From contig CALGLR010000018.1 of the NCBI GenBank assembly GCA_937959395.1, forward strand, positions 1-49,112: a DNA stretch of 49,112 nucleotides, written 5' to 3'. Under the pieces are notes generated by a model. The model had not been told where the DNA came from, searched no databases, and was given only the letters and a program-made list of their open reading frames with translations. Shown piece after piece: positions 17,695-26,221 of the stretch. The position numbers were made by a program, and so were the translations under genes. The stretch's first letter is position 1; every line of letters begins with the position of its first letter. The stretch comes from an uncultured Flavobacteriaceae bacterium (GTDB taxonomy: Bacteria > Bacteroidota > Bacteroidia > Flavobacteriales > Flavobacteriaceae).

Positions 17695-20600
17695 TTAAAA
17701 TGTTGCTTGAATACCCATAGTAAATGTTCTTGCATTTGGATATGCTCTAGCATCTAAACCACGACTTAATAGAGGATTTACAGTAGGCCTCACTCCTGGA
17801 ACTCCTGAATTTAAATTGGCTCGACCCCCATTTGTTGACGCTACGTCAGGATCATAACCTGAATAGTTAGTTAAAACAAATACATTTTGTACGTTTAAAG
17901 AAAATCGCAAATCTTTTACCCAATTAACACCTAAAGCACCTTTATTTAGTGTATATCCAAATTCTATATTTTTTAACCTGAAATAAGAACCATCTTCTAC
18001 AAAGAAAGAAGAAGGTGCTTTATTTCCTGCAACATCAGAAATACTTGCTCTTGGAATGTTAGTATCAGTATTTGTAGGCGTCCATGAATTTAAAACATCA
18101 GTTAATTTACCACCATCTTGCCACAAAATATTATAATAACGACTTAAATTATAAATTTCGTTTCCTTGAACACCATTAAAGTTTAATGAAAAATCTAAAG
18201 CTTTATAAGCCCCAGAAAAATTAATTCCATAAGTAAAATCTGGTGTTGGATCTCCTATTATAGTTTGGTCGTCTGCAGTAATTATACCATCTCCATTTAC
18301 ATCAACTCTAACAAAATCACCCGTGGTTGGATCTACCTTATCTTCTACTTTATAACCATAGTAGGCGCCAATGGGTTGATTGGTTTGTGTTCTATTAACG
18401 ACACGTAAATCTTCATCTATTCCAGGTCCTAAAATAGGATTAGGAATATCTTTAGCATTATTATCTAAATTAAATGAGATATTAGTTCCAATACTAAAGG
18501 TGAAATTTCCTTCAGATTTTGTATAATCACCGCTAAATTCTAATCCTTTGTTAATAAGAGAACCTGCATTAGTTCTTACTGGTGCACTTACCCCAGTTGT
18601 AGATGGAAGGTTAACTAAAACTAAAACATCATCAATTGTTTTTGAATAATAATCGGTTGAAATATTAATTTTATTTCCTAAAAAAGAGGCATCTAAACCA
18701 ACATCAAATGTTTTAGAGGTTTCCCAAGTTAAGTCTCTGTCTGTTAAAACGGTTTGCGCGATACCGTTAACTGGAGCGCCTCCAAACGTGGTTCCTGAAT
18801 TTATATCAAAAACACCTTCTGCTGGATAAAATTCATCTACTGTAGATCCTAACTCCCCATAAGAAGCACGTAATTTTAAATAATTAAAGCTTTCTGAGCT
18901 CCAAAAATCTTCTTTACTAATATTCCATGCTCCTGATATAGAAGGGAAATAGGCTACTTGGTTATCACTTCCTTCAAAACGAGATGAAGCATCTCTCCTT
19001 AATGTTCCAGAAAGTAAATATTTACCGCCGTAATTATAATTTAGTCTTCCAAAATACGAAATTAAAATCCCAGTATTATCTTCTCCTAAAAGTGCATTTA
19101 TCGAGTTTGCAGGTAAAGCAGAAACTACTTTAATATCATTGGAAGGCGTTCCTTGTCCATATATTCCTGAACTAGTTTGTCGTTCTCTAAAATAGGTACT
19201 TCCTAGTAATCCAGAAACTTTATGCTCTCCAAATCTTTTATCGTATGAAAGAGTAGGCTCGAATAATACGTTTAGGTCAGTTTGTCTAAAATCTGTCAAA
19301 TCATTCAGATCATTAATATTTCGAACTGGGTCTATGGCACTATCTGGATCGGTTAACTGATAAGTTGGAGTAAATTGAAAATTATTTCTATTGGTATAAT
19401 CTATTCCTAAGCTAGATGAAATTGTTAAATCTTCAGTAAGATTGTAACCCAGTTTAATACTTCCAAATAACGTTCTGGTGGTTTCTAAATTTTCTTCTAA
19501 ACTCGCTAGTGCGAATTGATTTACTCCTCCAGGACCTTGTACTTCTTCTGAAGGGCCATCAAACCCGCCTTCGAAATTTGAATTGGAAGTTGCTATAGTA
19601 GGAGCTGTTGTCCCATCGAAACCGTACCAATTGTTCTCCTGTAAACGACCTTCTGTAATTCCTAAAGATTGTGTAAGTTTAAATTTTCCGAAGTCATGAT
19701 CACTATTAAATCGCGCGTTAATCCTTCTAAAACCTGAACCCACTAAAATACCATCTTGATTAAAATAGTTGGCAGAGCCAAAAAATGAAGATTGTTCTCC
19801 ACCTCCAGATAGTGAAACTCCATATTCATCTACAATACCAGCTTGTATGGATTCATCTTGCCAATCTGTATCTACACCATTCCAATCTAAAACCGTAGAA
19901 GAACCGTCATTTACGAAACGCTGATTGAGGTAACTTGTATACTGTCGTCCATCTATAAAATCTAATTTTTTACTTGGCGTATCTACTCCAGCTCTAGACG
20001 TAAATCTCACCTCTAAAGGTTTATCTTTTTTACCGTGATTAGTAGAAATTACAACAACACCGTTAGCAGATCTTAAACCATAAATAGCAGCAGAAGCGGC
20101 ATCTTTTAAAATTGAAATATCTTGTATATCCTTAGGATTTATATAATCCATATTATCTACAAATAATCCATCTACAATAAATAAAGGGTCTGCATTACTC
20201 AAAGAGTTAACACCCCTTATAAATACATTTGCAGATCCTCCTGGTTGACCACCAAAACTTTCTACTTGTACACCAGATAATTTACCTTGTAGTGCTGTAG
20301 TAGGATTACTGGCTATTGTATTTACGATTTCTTCACCTTTAACAGAACTTACAGATCCCGTTAATTCTCTTTTGCTAGACGTACCGTAAGCAATTAGTAC
20401 AACTTCTTCTAATGCTGCAGCATCTTCTAATAAATTAACGTCTAGAGGACTTTGCCCTTCATACAAGACTTCTTGAGTAGCAAAACCTACATAACTAAAG
20501 ACAATCGTTGTATTATTGTCTACATTATTTAAAGTATAGTTACCATCAAAATCTGTGGTGGTTCCGTTAGAAGTACCTTTTACAGATATATTTACACCCG

Positions 20601-20718
20601 GAAGTGGTAAATCTCCATCTAGCACTGTTCCTGAAACTGATGTCGTTTGAGCTATAGCTATAAAACCAACTAGGTTTATGACTATAAAAAATAGAGTTTT
20701 AATTAAATTTCTATTCAT
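17695..20718 (-). CDS. SusC/RagA family TonB-dependent outer-membrane transporter
   Basis: The 1007-residue protein has a signal peptide (cleavage near IAIAQ), a carboxypeptidase-regulatory-like domain (VSGTVLDGDLPLPGVNISV, about 28-105), the TonB-box-like stretch EEVVLIAYGTSSKRELTGSV, a plug domain with SILKDAASAAIYGLRSANGV, and a long beta-barrel ending in FTMGIQATF. SusC proteins import ligands across the outer membrane using TonB energy. It heads the minus-strand operon susC-susD-GH36-symporter-glpKD. The barrel is on the shorter side for the family. Confidence 0.96.
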   Translation of the reverse strand: MNRNLIKTLFFIVINLVGFIAIAQTTSVSGTVLDGDLPLPGVNISVKGTSNGTTTDFDGNYTLNNVDNNTTIVFSYVGFATQEVLYEGQSPLDVNLLEDAAALEEVVLIAYGTSSKRELTGSVSSVKGEEIVNTIASNPTTALQGKLSGVQVESFGGQPGGSANVFIRGVNSLSNADPLFIVDGLFVDNMDYINPKDIQDISILKDAASAAIYGLRSANGVVVISTNHGKKDKPLEVRFTSRAGVDTPSKKLDFIDGRQYTSYLNQRFVNDGSSTVLDWNGVDTDWQDESIQAGIVDEYGVSLSGGGEQSSFFGSANYFNQDGILVGSGFRRINARFNSDHDFGKFKLTQSLGITEGRLQENNWYGFDGTTAPTIATSNSNFEGGFDGPSEEVQGPGGVNQFALASLEENLETTRTLFGSIKLGYNLTEDLTISSSLGIDYTNRNNFQFTPTYQLTDPDSAIDPVRNINDLNDLTDFRQTDLNVLFEPTLSYDKRFGEHKVSGLLGSTYFRERQTSSGIYGQGTPSNDIKVVSALPANSINALLGEDNTGILISYFGRLNYNYGGKYLLSGTLRRDASSRFEGSDNQVAYFPSISGAWNISKEDFWSSESFNYLKLRASYGELGSTVDEFYPAEGVFDINSGTTFGGAPVNGIAQTVLTDRDLTWETSKTFDVGLDASFLGNKINISTDYYSKTIDDVLVLVNLPSTTGVSAPVRTNAGSLINKGLEFSGDYTKSEGNFTFSIGTNISFNLDNNAKDIPNPILGPGIDEDLRVVNRTQTNQPIGAYYGYKVEDKVDPTTGDFVRVDVNGDGIITADDQTIIGDPTPDFTYGINFSGAYKALDFSLNFNGVQGNEIYNLSRYYNILWQDGGKLTDVLNSWTPTNTDTNIPRASISDVAGNKAPSSFFVEDGSYFRLKNIEFGYTLNKGALGVNWVKDLRFSLNVQNVFVLTNYSGYDPDVASTNGGRANLNSGVPGVRPTVNPLLSRGLDARAYPNARTFTMGIQATF

Positions 20719-20784
20719 ATTTAAAGAGGGTTTTTTAATGAATTAATTAGTTTTGAATATTTTTTTAAACGTAGATTGTACGCC

Positions 20785-20800
20785 TATGTATTTTTACATA
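20785..20800. promoter_or_regulatory. Palindrome in the susC leader
   Basis: TATGTA (20785-20790), four T, then TACATA (20795-20800) form a perfect inverted repeat in the untranslated leader, about 70 bp before the susC start codon. It is a candidate operator for one of the adjacent regulators, most simply the GntR-type protein at 20950. No experimental or family motif was matched. Confidence 0.4.
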
Positions 20801-20856
20801 AGAAAAGAATGATTTAATTTGATAATTTTAAAAACTATGATACACTGTGCTACTTA

Positions 20857-20889
20857 CAAATATAAATATATTTTTAACGTAATTAACAA
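20857..20889 (-). promoter_or_regulatory. Candidate susC operon promoter
   Basis: On the minus strand, TATATTTG (complement of 20857-20864) matches the Bacteroidota -7 box TAnnTTTG. A TTG (complement of 20887-20889) lies 22 bp upstream, within the spacing reported for flavobacterial promoters. Transcription would start near 20850 and give a leader of about 130 bases before susC. Confidence 0.6.
20874..20882. promoter_or_regulatory. TTAACGTAA motif inside the susC promoter
   Basis: The 9-mer lies between the -7 and -33 boxes, where a bound repressor would block RNA polymerase. The same 9-mer occurs at the divergent galK promoter (22791-22799). Sharing across both halves of the locus suggests one regulator acts on both. 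Confidence 0.45.
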
Positions 20890-20949
20890 ATTAATAAAAA
20901 AAGATGCTTTTATTTTTCTAATTAACAGAGTATTGGGGTCTTAAATGTA

Positions 20950-21966
20950 TTATAATGAATTTCGTCTCTTTGTTTCTGAAGGAATAATTTTATGAACTCT
21001 TGTTTTGTATTTAACATAAGCAGCAGATTCTCTAGCCATTTCTTTAAAGTCTGCAGAAATAGTGGTAATACCACCAGATATAATTTCTTTAACGGCATTA
21101 TCATTGTGTGCTAAAATGCCAACATCTTCACCAATTTTATACTCGGCATATTTGCAATCTCTTAAAACTTCCCATAAATGATTATCGCTAATGAAAAAGT
21201 ATAAAGTGTTTTTCTTTACACTTCCTTGATTGTAACTTTTTTCAATAGTCCCATTAATTTTATACTCAGAAATAAACTTTTTAAAAGCATTTTTTATGCC
21301 TTGAGGATAATCTGTTTTCTCTTTAAAAAAAAGGATCATCTTTTCATACTTTTTTATTGCTGGATATAGATATACAAGACGATTATATGTTGAGTTTTCA
21401 AACTCTTGAGAAATATAAGAGTAATCTTGAGGCATTTTAATAAATCTATCTATGATAAGAAGCTTGTCTGATTGAAACTTCTTTAATAACCTTGGCGTTT
21501 CTCCAGATTGTATTGGAGCTATTACATACATCCCATATTTGCCTGAAATAGTAGAAATTATATTTTTAAATATTTCTAAATTATTATGATGATAAAAAAC
21601 ATCTATATGATATTTTTTCCCTAGCTCTTTTCTAAACGTATTATAAAAATCTTCTTGAAATGTATGGAACGCATATAATAGTAATGCTACTTTTAATTTA
21701 ACCTTTGTATTGATATTAGCAATATAATAGCCTTTAAAATTTTTGGATTCAACTATACCTCTGTTTTTAAGCTCTTCATAAGCTCTTACTATTGTTTTAC
21801 GAGCAAAACCTATACCTTCAACCATATTGTTAATAGAAGGTAACCGATCACCCTTTTTAAGCAATTTGGTATTAATGGCTTCTATAACTCCGTTAACGAT
21901 TTGTTCGTTTTTTGAGATCGTTTTTAACTTACCAAGTTCTATTATTTTATCAAACACTATTTTCAT
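20950..21966 (-). CDS. GntR-type regulator with substrate-binding-like domain
   Basis: The 338-residue protein has an N-terminal winged helix of the GntR type (about 20-85; GDRLPSINNMVEGIGFARKT and VRAYEELKNRGIVES) and a C-terminal sugar-binding-protein-like domain (about 92-335; LKVALLLYAFHTFQEDFYN, VIAPIQSGET and EDVGILAHNDNAVKEII). AraR of Bacillus has this kind of fusion. It probably senses a sugar or its derivative. It lies directly upstream of susC on the same strand (231 bp gap holding the promoter) and 16 bp after the Nudix-type regulator, with which it is likely co-transcribed. Confidence 0.88.
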   Translation of the reverse strand: MKIVFDKIIELGKLKTISKNEQIVNGVIEAINTKLLKKGDRLPSINNMVEGIGFARKTIVRAYEELKNRGIVESKNFKGYYIANINTKVKLKVALLLYAFHTFQEDFYNTFRKELGKKYHIDVFYHHNNLEIFKNIISTISGKYGMYVIAPIQSGETPRLLKKFQSDKLLIIDRFIKMPQDYSYISQEFENSTYNRLVYLYPAIKKYEKMILFFKEKTDYPQGIKNAFKKFISEYKINGTIEKSYNQGSVKKNTLYFFISDNHLWEVLRDCKYAEYKIGEDVGILAHNDNAVKEIISGGITTISADFKEMARESAAYVKYKTRVHKIIPSETKRRNSL

Positions 21967-21982
21967 ATCTGCTTACATGAGA

Positions 21983-22675
21983 TCAGACTTCAAAATTAAT
22001 TCCTCTAGTCACTAACTCTTCATATTTTTCATGATCAAATTTATAAAAGAAAGCTCCTTTTTTTGAATTCAATTTATCTTTTTCTTCAAGCTTAATTAAC
22101 ACACCAAAAGAAAGCACTTTCTTTCTAAAATTTCTGGAATCCATCTTTTTTTGATAAATCGCTTCATAAAGACTTTGCAATTGAGGTAAAGTAAACTTCG
22201 TTGGTAATAACTCAAAACCTATGGGTTGGTATCTTGCTTTACTTCTTAATCTTGTCAATGCATCTATTACCATTTGACTATGATCTAACACCAATTCTGG
22301 TAACTCATCAAAAGGATACCAGATGGCATTATGTTTTTCAACTAAATCCTTATCATAATCATTAATCTTAATAAGTGCATATTGCCCAATAGATATACAA
22401 CGGTATCCAGGGTCTCTATCTACAGCATTATAGGTTTTTAGTTCTTCCATAAATACATTTTTTAATCCTGTAATTTCTTCAAGAACCCTTTCTGCAGCAG
22501 TTTTAATACTTTCATTTAATTTAACGAAACTACCAATTAAGGAAAAAATACCTTTATGAGGTTCTATAGTCCTCTTAAAAACTAGTAGTTTTAAAACGCC
22601 ATCATCAAATCCAAAAATGATACAATCTGTCGCTACATAGATTTTATCATGTAAACTATAACTATCTTTTCCCAT
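21983..22675 (-). CDS. Nudix-type transcriptional regulator (NrtR/AraR-like)
   Basis: The N-terminal Nudix-fold domain (about 10-145) is followed by a winged helix (about 150-230; LLPTKFTLPQLQSLYEAIYQ and DSRNFRKKVLSFGVLIK). The Nudix box is degenerate: where catalytic enzymes have RExxEExG this has RVLEEITG, and the leading Gly is Ser (GSFVKLNE). That fits a ligand-sensing regulator, not a hydrolase. Bacteroidota use such proteins as sugar regulators, the known example being the L-arabinose regulator of Bacteroides. I start it at ATG 22675 (MGKDSYSLHDK), as in relatives, although the frame is open to 22786. It is divergent from galK. Confidence 0.85.
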   Translation of the reverse strand: MGKDSYSLHDKIYVATDCIIFGFDDGVLKLLVFKRTIEPHKGIFSLIGSFVKLNESIKTAAERVLEEITGLKNVFMEELKTYNAVDRDPGYRCISIGQYALIKINDYDKDLVEKHNAIWYPFDELPELVLDHSQMVIDALTRLRSKARYQPIGFELLPTKFTLPQLQSLYEAIYQKKMDSRNFRKKVLSFGVLIKLEEKDKLNSKKGAFFYKFDHEKYEELVTRGINFEV

Positions 22676-22790
22676 TATAATACTATTTATTCTTTTTGTA
22701 GTGTTCTCAAATGTAGCTAATCCCACTTTAAACATAAAATTACTTACGCAAATTGTCTCTTTCACATCATAAAATATGTAGCACAAATTA

Positions 22791-22807
22791 TTAACGTAAA
22801 AATTACG
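22791..22807. promoter_or_regulatory. Operator-like palindrome upstream of galK
   Basis: TTAACGTAA (22791-22799) is shared with the susC promoter. Here it merges into the inverted repeat CGTAA-AAA-TTACG (22795-22807). It lies in the -33 region of the galK promoter and also upstream of the divergent Nudix-type regulator, so it could control both. A half-site-like TTACGC also occurs at 22744-22749. Confidence 0.5.
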
Positions 22808-22823
22808 CTTATTATTATTTTAC

Positions 22824-22831
22824 TATATTTG
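22824..22831 (+). promoter_or_regulatory. Candidate galK -7 box
   Basis: TATATTTG matches TAnnTTTG exactly and is the same octamer as in the susC promoter. No TTG lies at the usual -33 distance; TTA at 22803-22805 is the nearest, inside the palindrome. The transcript would begin about 50 bases before the galK start. Confidence 0.5.
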
Positions 22832-22889
22832 CTTTATAACTACTATGTTAAAAATTCGAATTACAATAAATCTATAATTAAAAACCAAA

Positions 22890-24029
22890 GTGATTTTTAC
22901 TAATTTTAAAGCAGAATTGAAAATTGTTTCTCCAGGAAGAATTAATCTTATAGGCGAACATACAGACTATAACAATGGATTTGTTTTACCTACTGCGATA
23001 GATAAAAACATCTATTTCTATTTTAAAAAAAACAATTCAAACAACCATTGTAACATTTACAGTAAAAGTTATGATCGCATTTTAGAATTAGATTTAGAAA
23101 CGGTTAAGCCAAGCAAAATAGAATGGGAAAATTACATTTTAGGTGTTATCAATGAATTACAAAATATTACTAATAAAATTAAAGGTTTTGATTGCATAAT
23201 AGAAAGTGATTTGCCAATTGGAGCTGGAATAAGTTCTTCTGCATCTTTAGAATGCGGCATGGCATTAGGCTTAAACACTCTTTTTAACCTTGAGCAACCT
23301 TTAAATACTTTAATTAAGCTTTCAAGAGCGGCAGAACACAATTATGTAGGTACTAAATGCGGTATAATGGATCAGTTTGCAGTTGTAATGAGCAAAAAAG
23401 ATCATGTAATTTTACTAGACTGCGAATCTTTAGATTATGAATACATTCCTATAAATATTTCTCCTTATAAATTCCTTTTACTAAACACTAATGTTTCTCA
23501 TAATTTAGCAAGTAGCGCTTATAATAAAAGACGTGAAGAATGTGAAGAAGGGCTTAAGATTATTCAAATGGAATATCCAGAAATAGGTTCATTAAGGCAT
23601 GTAGATTTATCAATTTTAGAACAGTTTAAGACAGAAATAAACCCCATAATTTATAATAGGTGTTATTATGTAATAAATGAAAACTCAAGAGTTATTGAAG
23701 CTGCAGAAAATTTAAAAAGTGGTGATTTAAAAGCATTAGGAACCCTTTTATATAAATCGCATTACGGCTTGGAGAACCATTATGAAGTAAGCTGTGACGA
23801 ATTAGATTTTTTAGTTGAATTTTCTAAATATAATAATGAAATTTTAGGTTCTAGAATGATGGGTGGCGGTTTTGGCGGTTGCACTATTAACCTCATTCAT
23901 GAAGACGCTATAGAATCTTATGTTACAAAGGTTTCTAAAGTGTATAAAGATATCTTTGGAATAGAATTAACACCTATAACTGTTAGTCCTAGCCAGGGAA
24001 CATCAATACAGTTAAATCAATACAGTTAA
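22890..24029 (+). CDS. galK: Galactokinase
   Basis: GalK phosphorylates alpha-D-galactose at C1, the first step of the Leloir pathway. The 379-residue GHMP kinase has the galactokinase signature GRINLIGEHTDY at 16-27, the ATP loop PIGAGISSSASLE (about 109-121), and the C-terminal RMMGGGFGGC motif. The start is GTG at 22890. An in-frame stop lies five codons upstream, and an ATG before that opens only a ten-codon frame. The signature is therefore about ten residues nearer the N-terminus than usual, leaving a shortened first helix. It heads galK-lacI-galT; lacI follows after 11 bp. Confidence 0.95.
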   Translation: MIFTNFKAELKIVSPGRINLIGEHTDYNNGFVLPTAIDKNIYFYFKKNNSNNHCNIYSKSYDRILELDLETVKPSKIEWENYILGVINELQNITNKIKGFDCIIESDLPIGAGISSSASLECGMALGLNTLFNLEQPLNTLIKLSRAAEHNYVGTKCGIMDQFAVVMSKKDHVILLDCESLDYEYIPINISPYKFLLLNTNVSHNLASSAYNKRREECEEGLKIIQMEYPEIGSLRHVDLSILEQFKTEINPIIYNRCYYVINENSRVIEAAENLKSGDLKALGTLLYKSHYGLENHYEVSCDELDFLVEFSKYNNEILGSRMMGGGFGGCTINLIHEDAIESYVTKVSKVYKDIFGIELTPITVSPSQGTSIQLNQYS

Positions 24030-24040
24030 ATTGATTCAAT

Positions 24041-25093
24041 ATGATACAAGAAAAAATTACATTAAAGTCTCTTGCCAAAATTTTAAATGTATCTGTATCT
24101 ACAGTATCAAAATCGTTAGCAAATGATAATGAAATAAGTGAGAAAACAAAGCATAAAGTAAGAGCTCTTGCAAATCACTTCAATTATGTCCCTAATCGAT
24201 TTGCAATCAATTTAAGAAAAGGCACAACAAAAACCATAGGGGTAATTATACCCAATATATTAAATCCCTTTTTTGCGAGAGTTTTAATAGGTTTAGAAAA
24301 AAGTTTGTCAGCAAAAGGATATCATATTATTACTTCAATCTCTCACGAATCGTTAGAAAAAGAAATTAAATGTGTGAAAATGATGTCTAACGGTTCTATT
24401 GATGGACTAATTATGTGTTTAACTAAAGAAACCTATATAAAAGCAGAATATAATCATATAAACAGCATTATAAATAAATCACTTCCTATTGTATTATTTG
24501 ATAGAGTAAACAATGATTTTAAATGTGATAAAGTTGCTATAGATGATTTTCAAGCTTCTTATAGAGCAACCAAACACCTCATAAATAAAGGGTGCAAAAA
24601 AATAGCTTTAGTCTCTACTATAAATGATATAAAATTAGGACAATTAAGATTTGAAGGCTATAAATTGGCATTAAGAGAAAACGGAATAACATACAATGAA
24701 AAATATGTTATTAGTAATTCAAATATTAAACAATTTAGAGCTTTAGTTTTAAATTTATTAAAAGCTAAACAAATAGATGGCGTATTTGGAGTAAACGAAT
24801 CAGCAATATTAAACACAATTAATACTGCAACGCTTATGAATTACGATATTTGTAATTCTTTACCTGTGATTTCTTTTTGTAATCAATGGCAAAAAAATAA
24901 TCATCCCTCGTTAATAATTATAGATCAACATGCTATAAATATTGGAGAGAAAACGGCTCAAATTTTACTCAATCGATTAAGCGTTAATAATGAGCAAAAC
25001 TACACCACTACGATTATTAAAGCGAGTTTTAATCAAGAAACAACCCTTTCAAATGAAATAATTTTTAATGAGAATGATACTCTTAATGTATGA
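24041..25093 (+). CDS. LacI family transcriptional regulator
   Basis: The 350-residue protein has the LacI helix-turn-helix at the N-terminus (TLKSLAKILNVSVSTVSKSL, about 7-26) with the hinge region YVPNRFAINLRKG, then a periplasmic-binding-like sensor domain (TKTIGVIIPNILNPFFARVL, ending with the GEKTAQILLNRL helix). It is encoded between galK and galT, so it most likely responds to galactose or a galactoside and controls this operon. It is the third regulator in the locus. The 37-bp gap to galT suggests co-transcription. Confidence 0.92.
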   Translation: MIQEKITLKSLAKILNVSVSTVSKSLANDNEISEKTKHKVRALANHFNYVPNRFAINLRKGTTKTIGVIIPNILNPFFARVLIGLEKSLSAKGYHIITSISHESLEKEIKCVKMMSNGSIDGLIMCLTKETYIKAEYNHINSIINKSLPIVLFDRVNNDFKCDKVAIDDFQASYRATKHLINKGCKKIALVSTINDIKLGQLRFEGYKLALRENGITYNEKYVISNSNIKQFRALVLNLLKAKQIDGVFGVNESAILNTINTATLMNYDICNSLPVISFCNQWQKNNHPSLIIIDQHAINIGEKTAQILLNRLSVNNEQNYTTTIIKASFNQETTLSNEIIFNENDTLNV

Positions 25094-25130
25094 TTCCAAT
25101 ATAAATACCCAATAAAAAGATACTTTAACA

Positions 25131-26147
25131 ATGACTAAATTATTTTCAGAACCTCACATAAGGAAAAACATATTAACCGGAGAAGAGGTTCTAGTCTCAC
25201 CCCATAGAACTAAGAGACCTTGGCAAGGCAAATTAGAAGAAAACAACAAAAAAGTAACTGTAGCATATGATGAGACTTGTTACTTATGTCCCGGAAATAA
25301 AAGAGCTGGTAATGAAGTAAATCCAAATTATGAACACACTTATGTTTTTAATAATGATTTTGCTGCTCTAAAAACAAATACAGAACTTATTAATTTTAAG
25401 TTTGGGCTACTAGAAGCTCATGCAGAAAAAGGCATTTGTAAAGTGGTTTGTTTTTCTCCAAATCATGATTTAACACTTTCTAAAATGCAGGTTTCAGGAA
25501 TTGAAAAAGTAATAGAAACTTGGAAAAAAGAATACAAAGAAATAGGAGAACTTCCCTATATAAATAATGTTCAAATATTTGAAAACAGAGGAGATGTTAT
25601 GGGTTGTAGCAATCCACATCCTCATGGACAAATATGGGCACAACACTATATTCCTAAAGAAATTAGATTAAAAACATCTAATTTTTTCGAATATTTTACA
25701 ACGCATAAAACGACTTTACTTCAAGCCTATTTAGATCAAGAAGTTAAAGAAGACACTAGAGTTATATATTCTAATAAGGATTATGTAATTGTAGTTCCGT
25801 TTTGGGCTATTTGGCCTTTTGAAACAATGATTATCCCAAGAAAACCCGAAAAAAACATACTTGCTATTACCAATGAAACAGCAACTACATTTGCAGATGC
25901 TATAAAAACAATAACCAGCATTTATGATAAGGTTTTCGATACGCCTTTTCCTTATTCGGCAGGAATACATCAAGCTCCAACTAATAACAAAGATAATGAA
26001 GGATGGCATTGGCATATGAATTTTTATCCTCCGTTATTAAGATCGGCCACGATAAAAAAGTTTATGGTAGGTTATGAAATGTTTGCATACCCACAAAGAG
26101 ATATTACTGCAGAAAAAGCAGCAGAATTATTAAAATCGCTTAAATAA
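25131..26147 (+). CDS. galT: UDP-glucose--hexose-1-phosphate uridylyltransferase
   Basis: GalT swaps galactose 1-phosphate into UDP-glucose, giving UDP-galactose and glucose 1-phosphate. The 338-residue protein has the Cys pair CYLCPGNKRAGNE near 44-56, the active-site motif SNPHPHGQIW with His163 and the nucleophile His165, and the C-terminal HWHMNFYPPLLRS metal-site segment. Length is normal. The pathway needs GalE too, and no galE is in this window. Confidence 0.96.
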   Translation: MTKLFSEPHIRKNILTGEEVLVSPHRTKRPWQGKLEENNKKVTVAYDETCYLCPGNKRAGNEVNPNYEHTYVFNNDFAALKTNTELINFKFGLLEAHAEKGICKVVCFSPNHDLTLSKMQVSGIEKVIETWKKEYKEIGELPYINNVQIFENRGDVMGCSNPHPHGQIWAQHYIPKEIRLKTSNFFEYFTTHKTTLLQAYLDQEVKEDTRVIYSNKDYVIVVPFWAIWPFETMIIPRKPEKNILAITNETATTFADAIKTITSIYDKVFDTPFPYSAGIHQAPTNNKDNEGWHWHMNFYPPLLRSATIKKFMVGYEMFAYPQRDITAEKAAELLKSLK

Positions 26148-26166
26148 TATCATTACTAAATAGTAA

Positions 26167-26197
26167 AGAGGTTTAGAAATTAGTTATCTAAACCTCT
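26167..26197. terminator. Hairpin between galT and ssb
   Basis: AGAGGTTTAGA (26167-26177) pairs perfectly with TCTAAACCTCT (26187-26197), with a 9-base loop. It lies between two convergent genes and probably serves as a terminator for both, although the T-tracts are poor. Confidence 0.6.
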
Positions 26198-26221
26198 AGT
26201 ATTCTTATAAAACCTATTTGG

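Noticed and set aside
21983-22786. Longer Nudix-type regulator starting at 22786
   Set aside because: The extra 37 residues have no family counterpart and would run into the galK promoter region; ATG 22675 gives the normal N-terminus.
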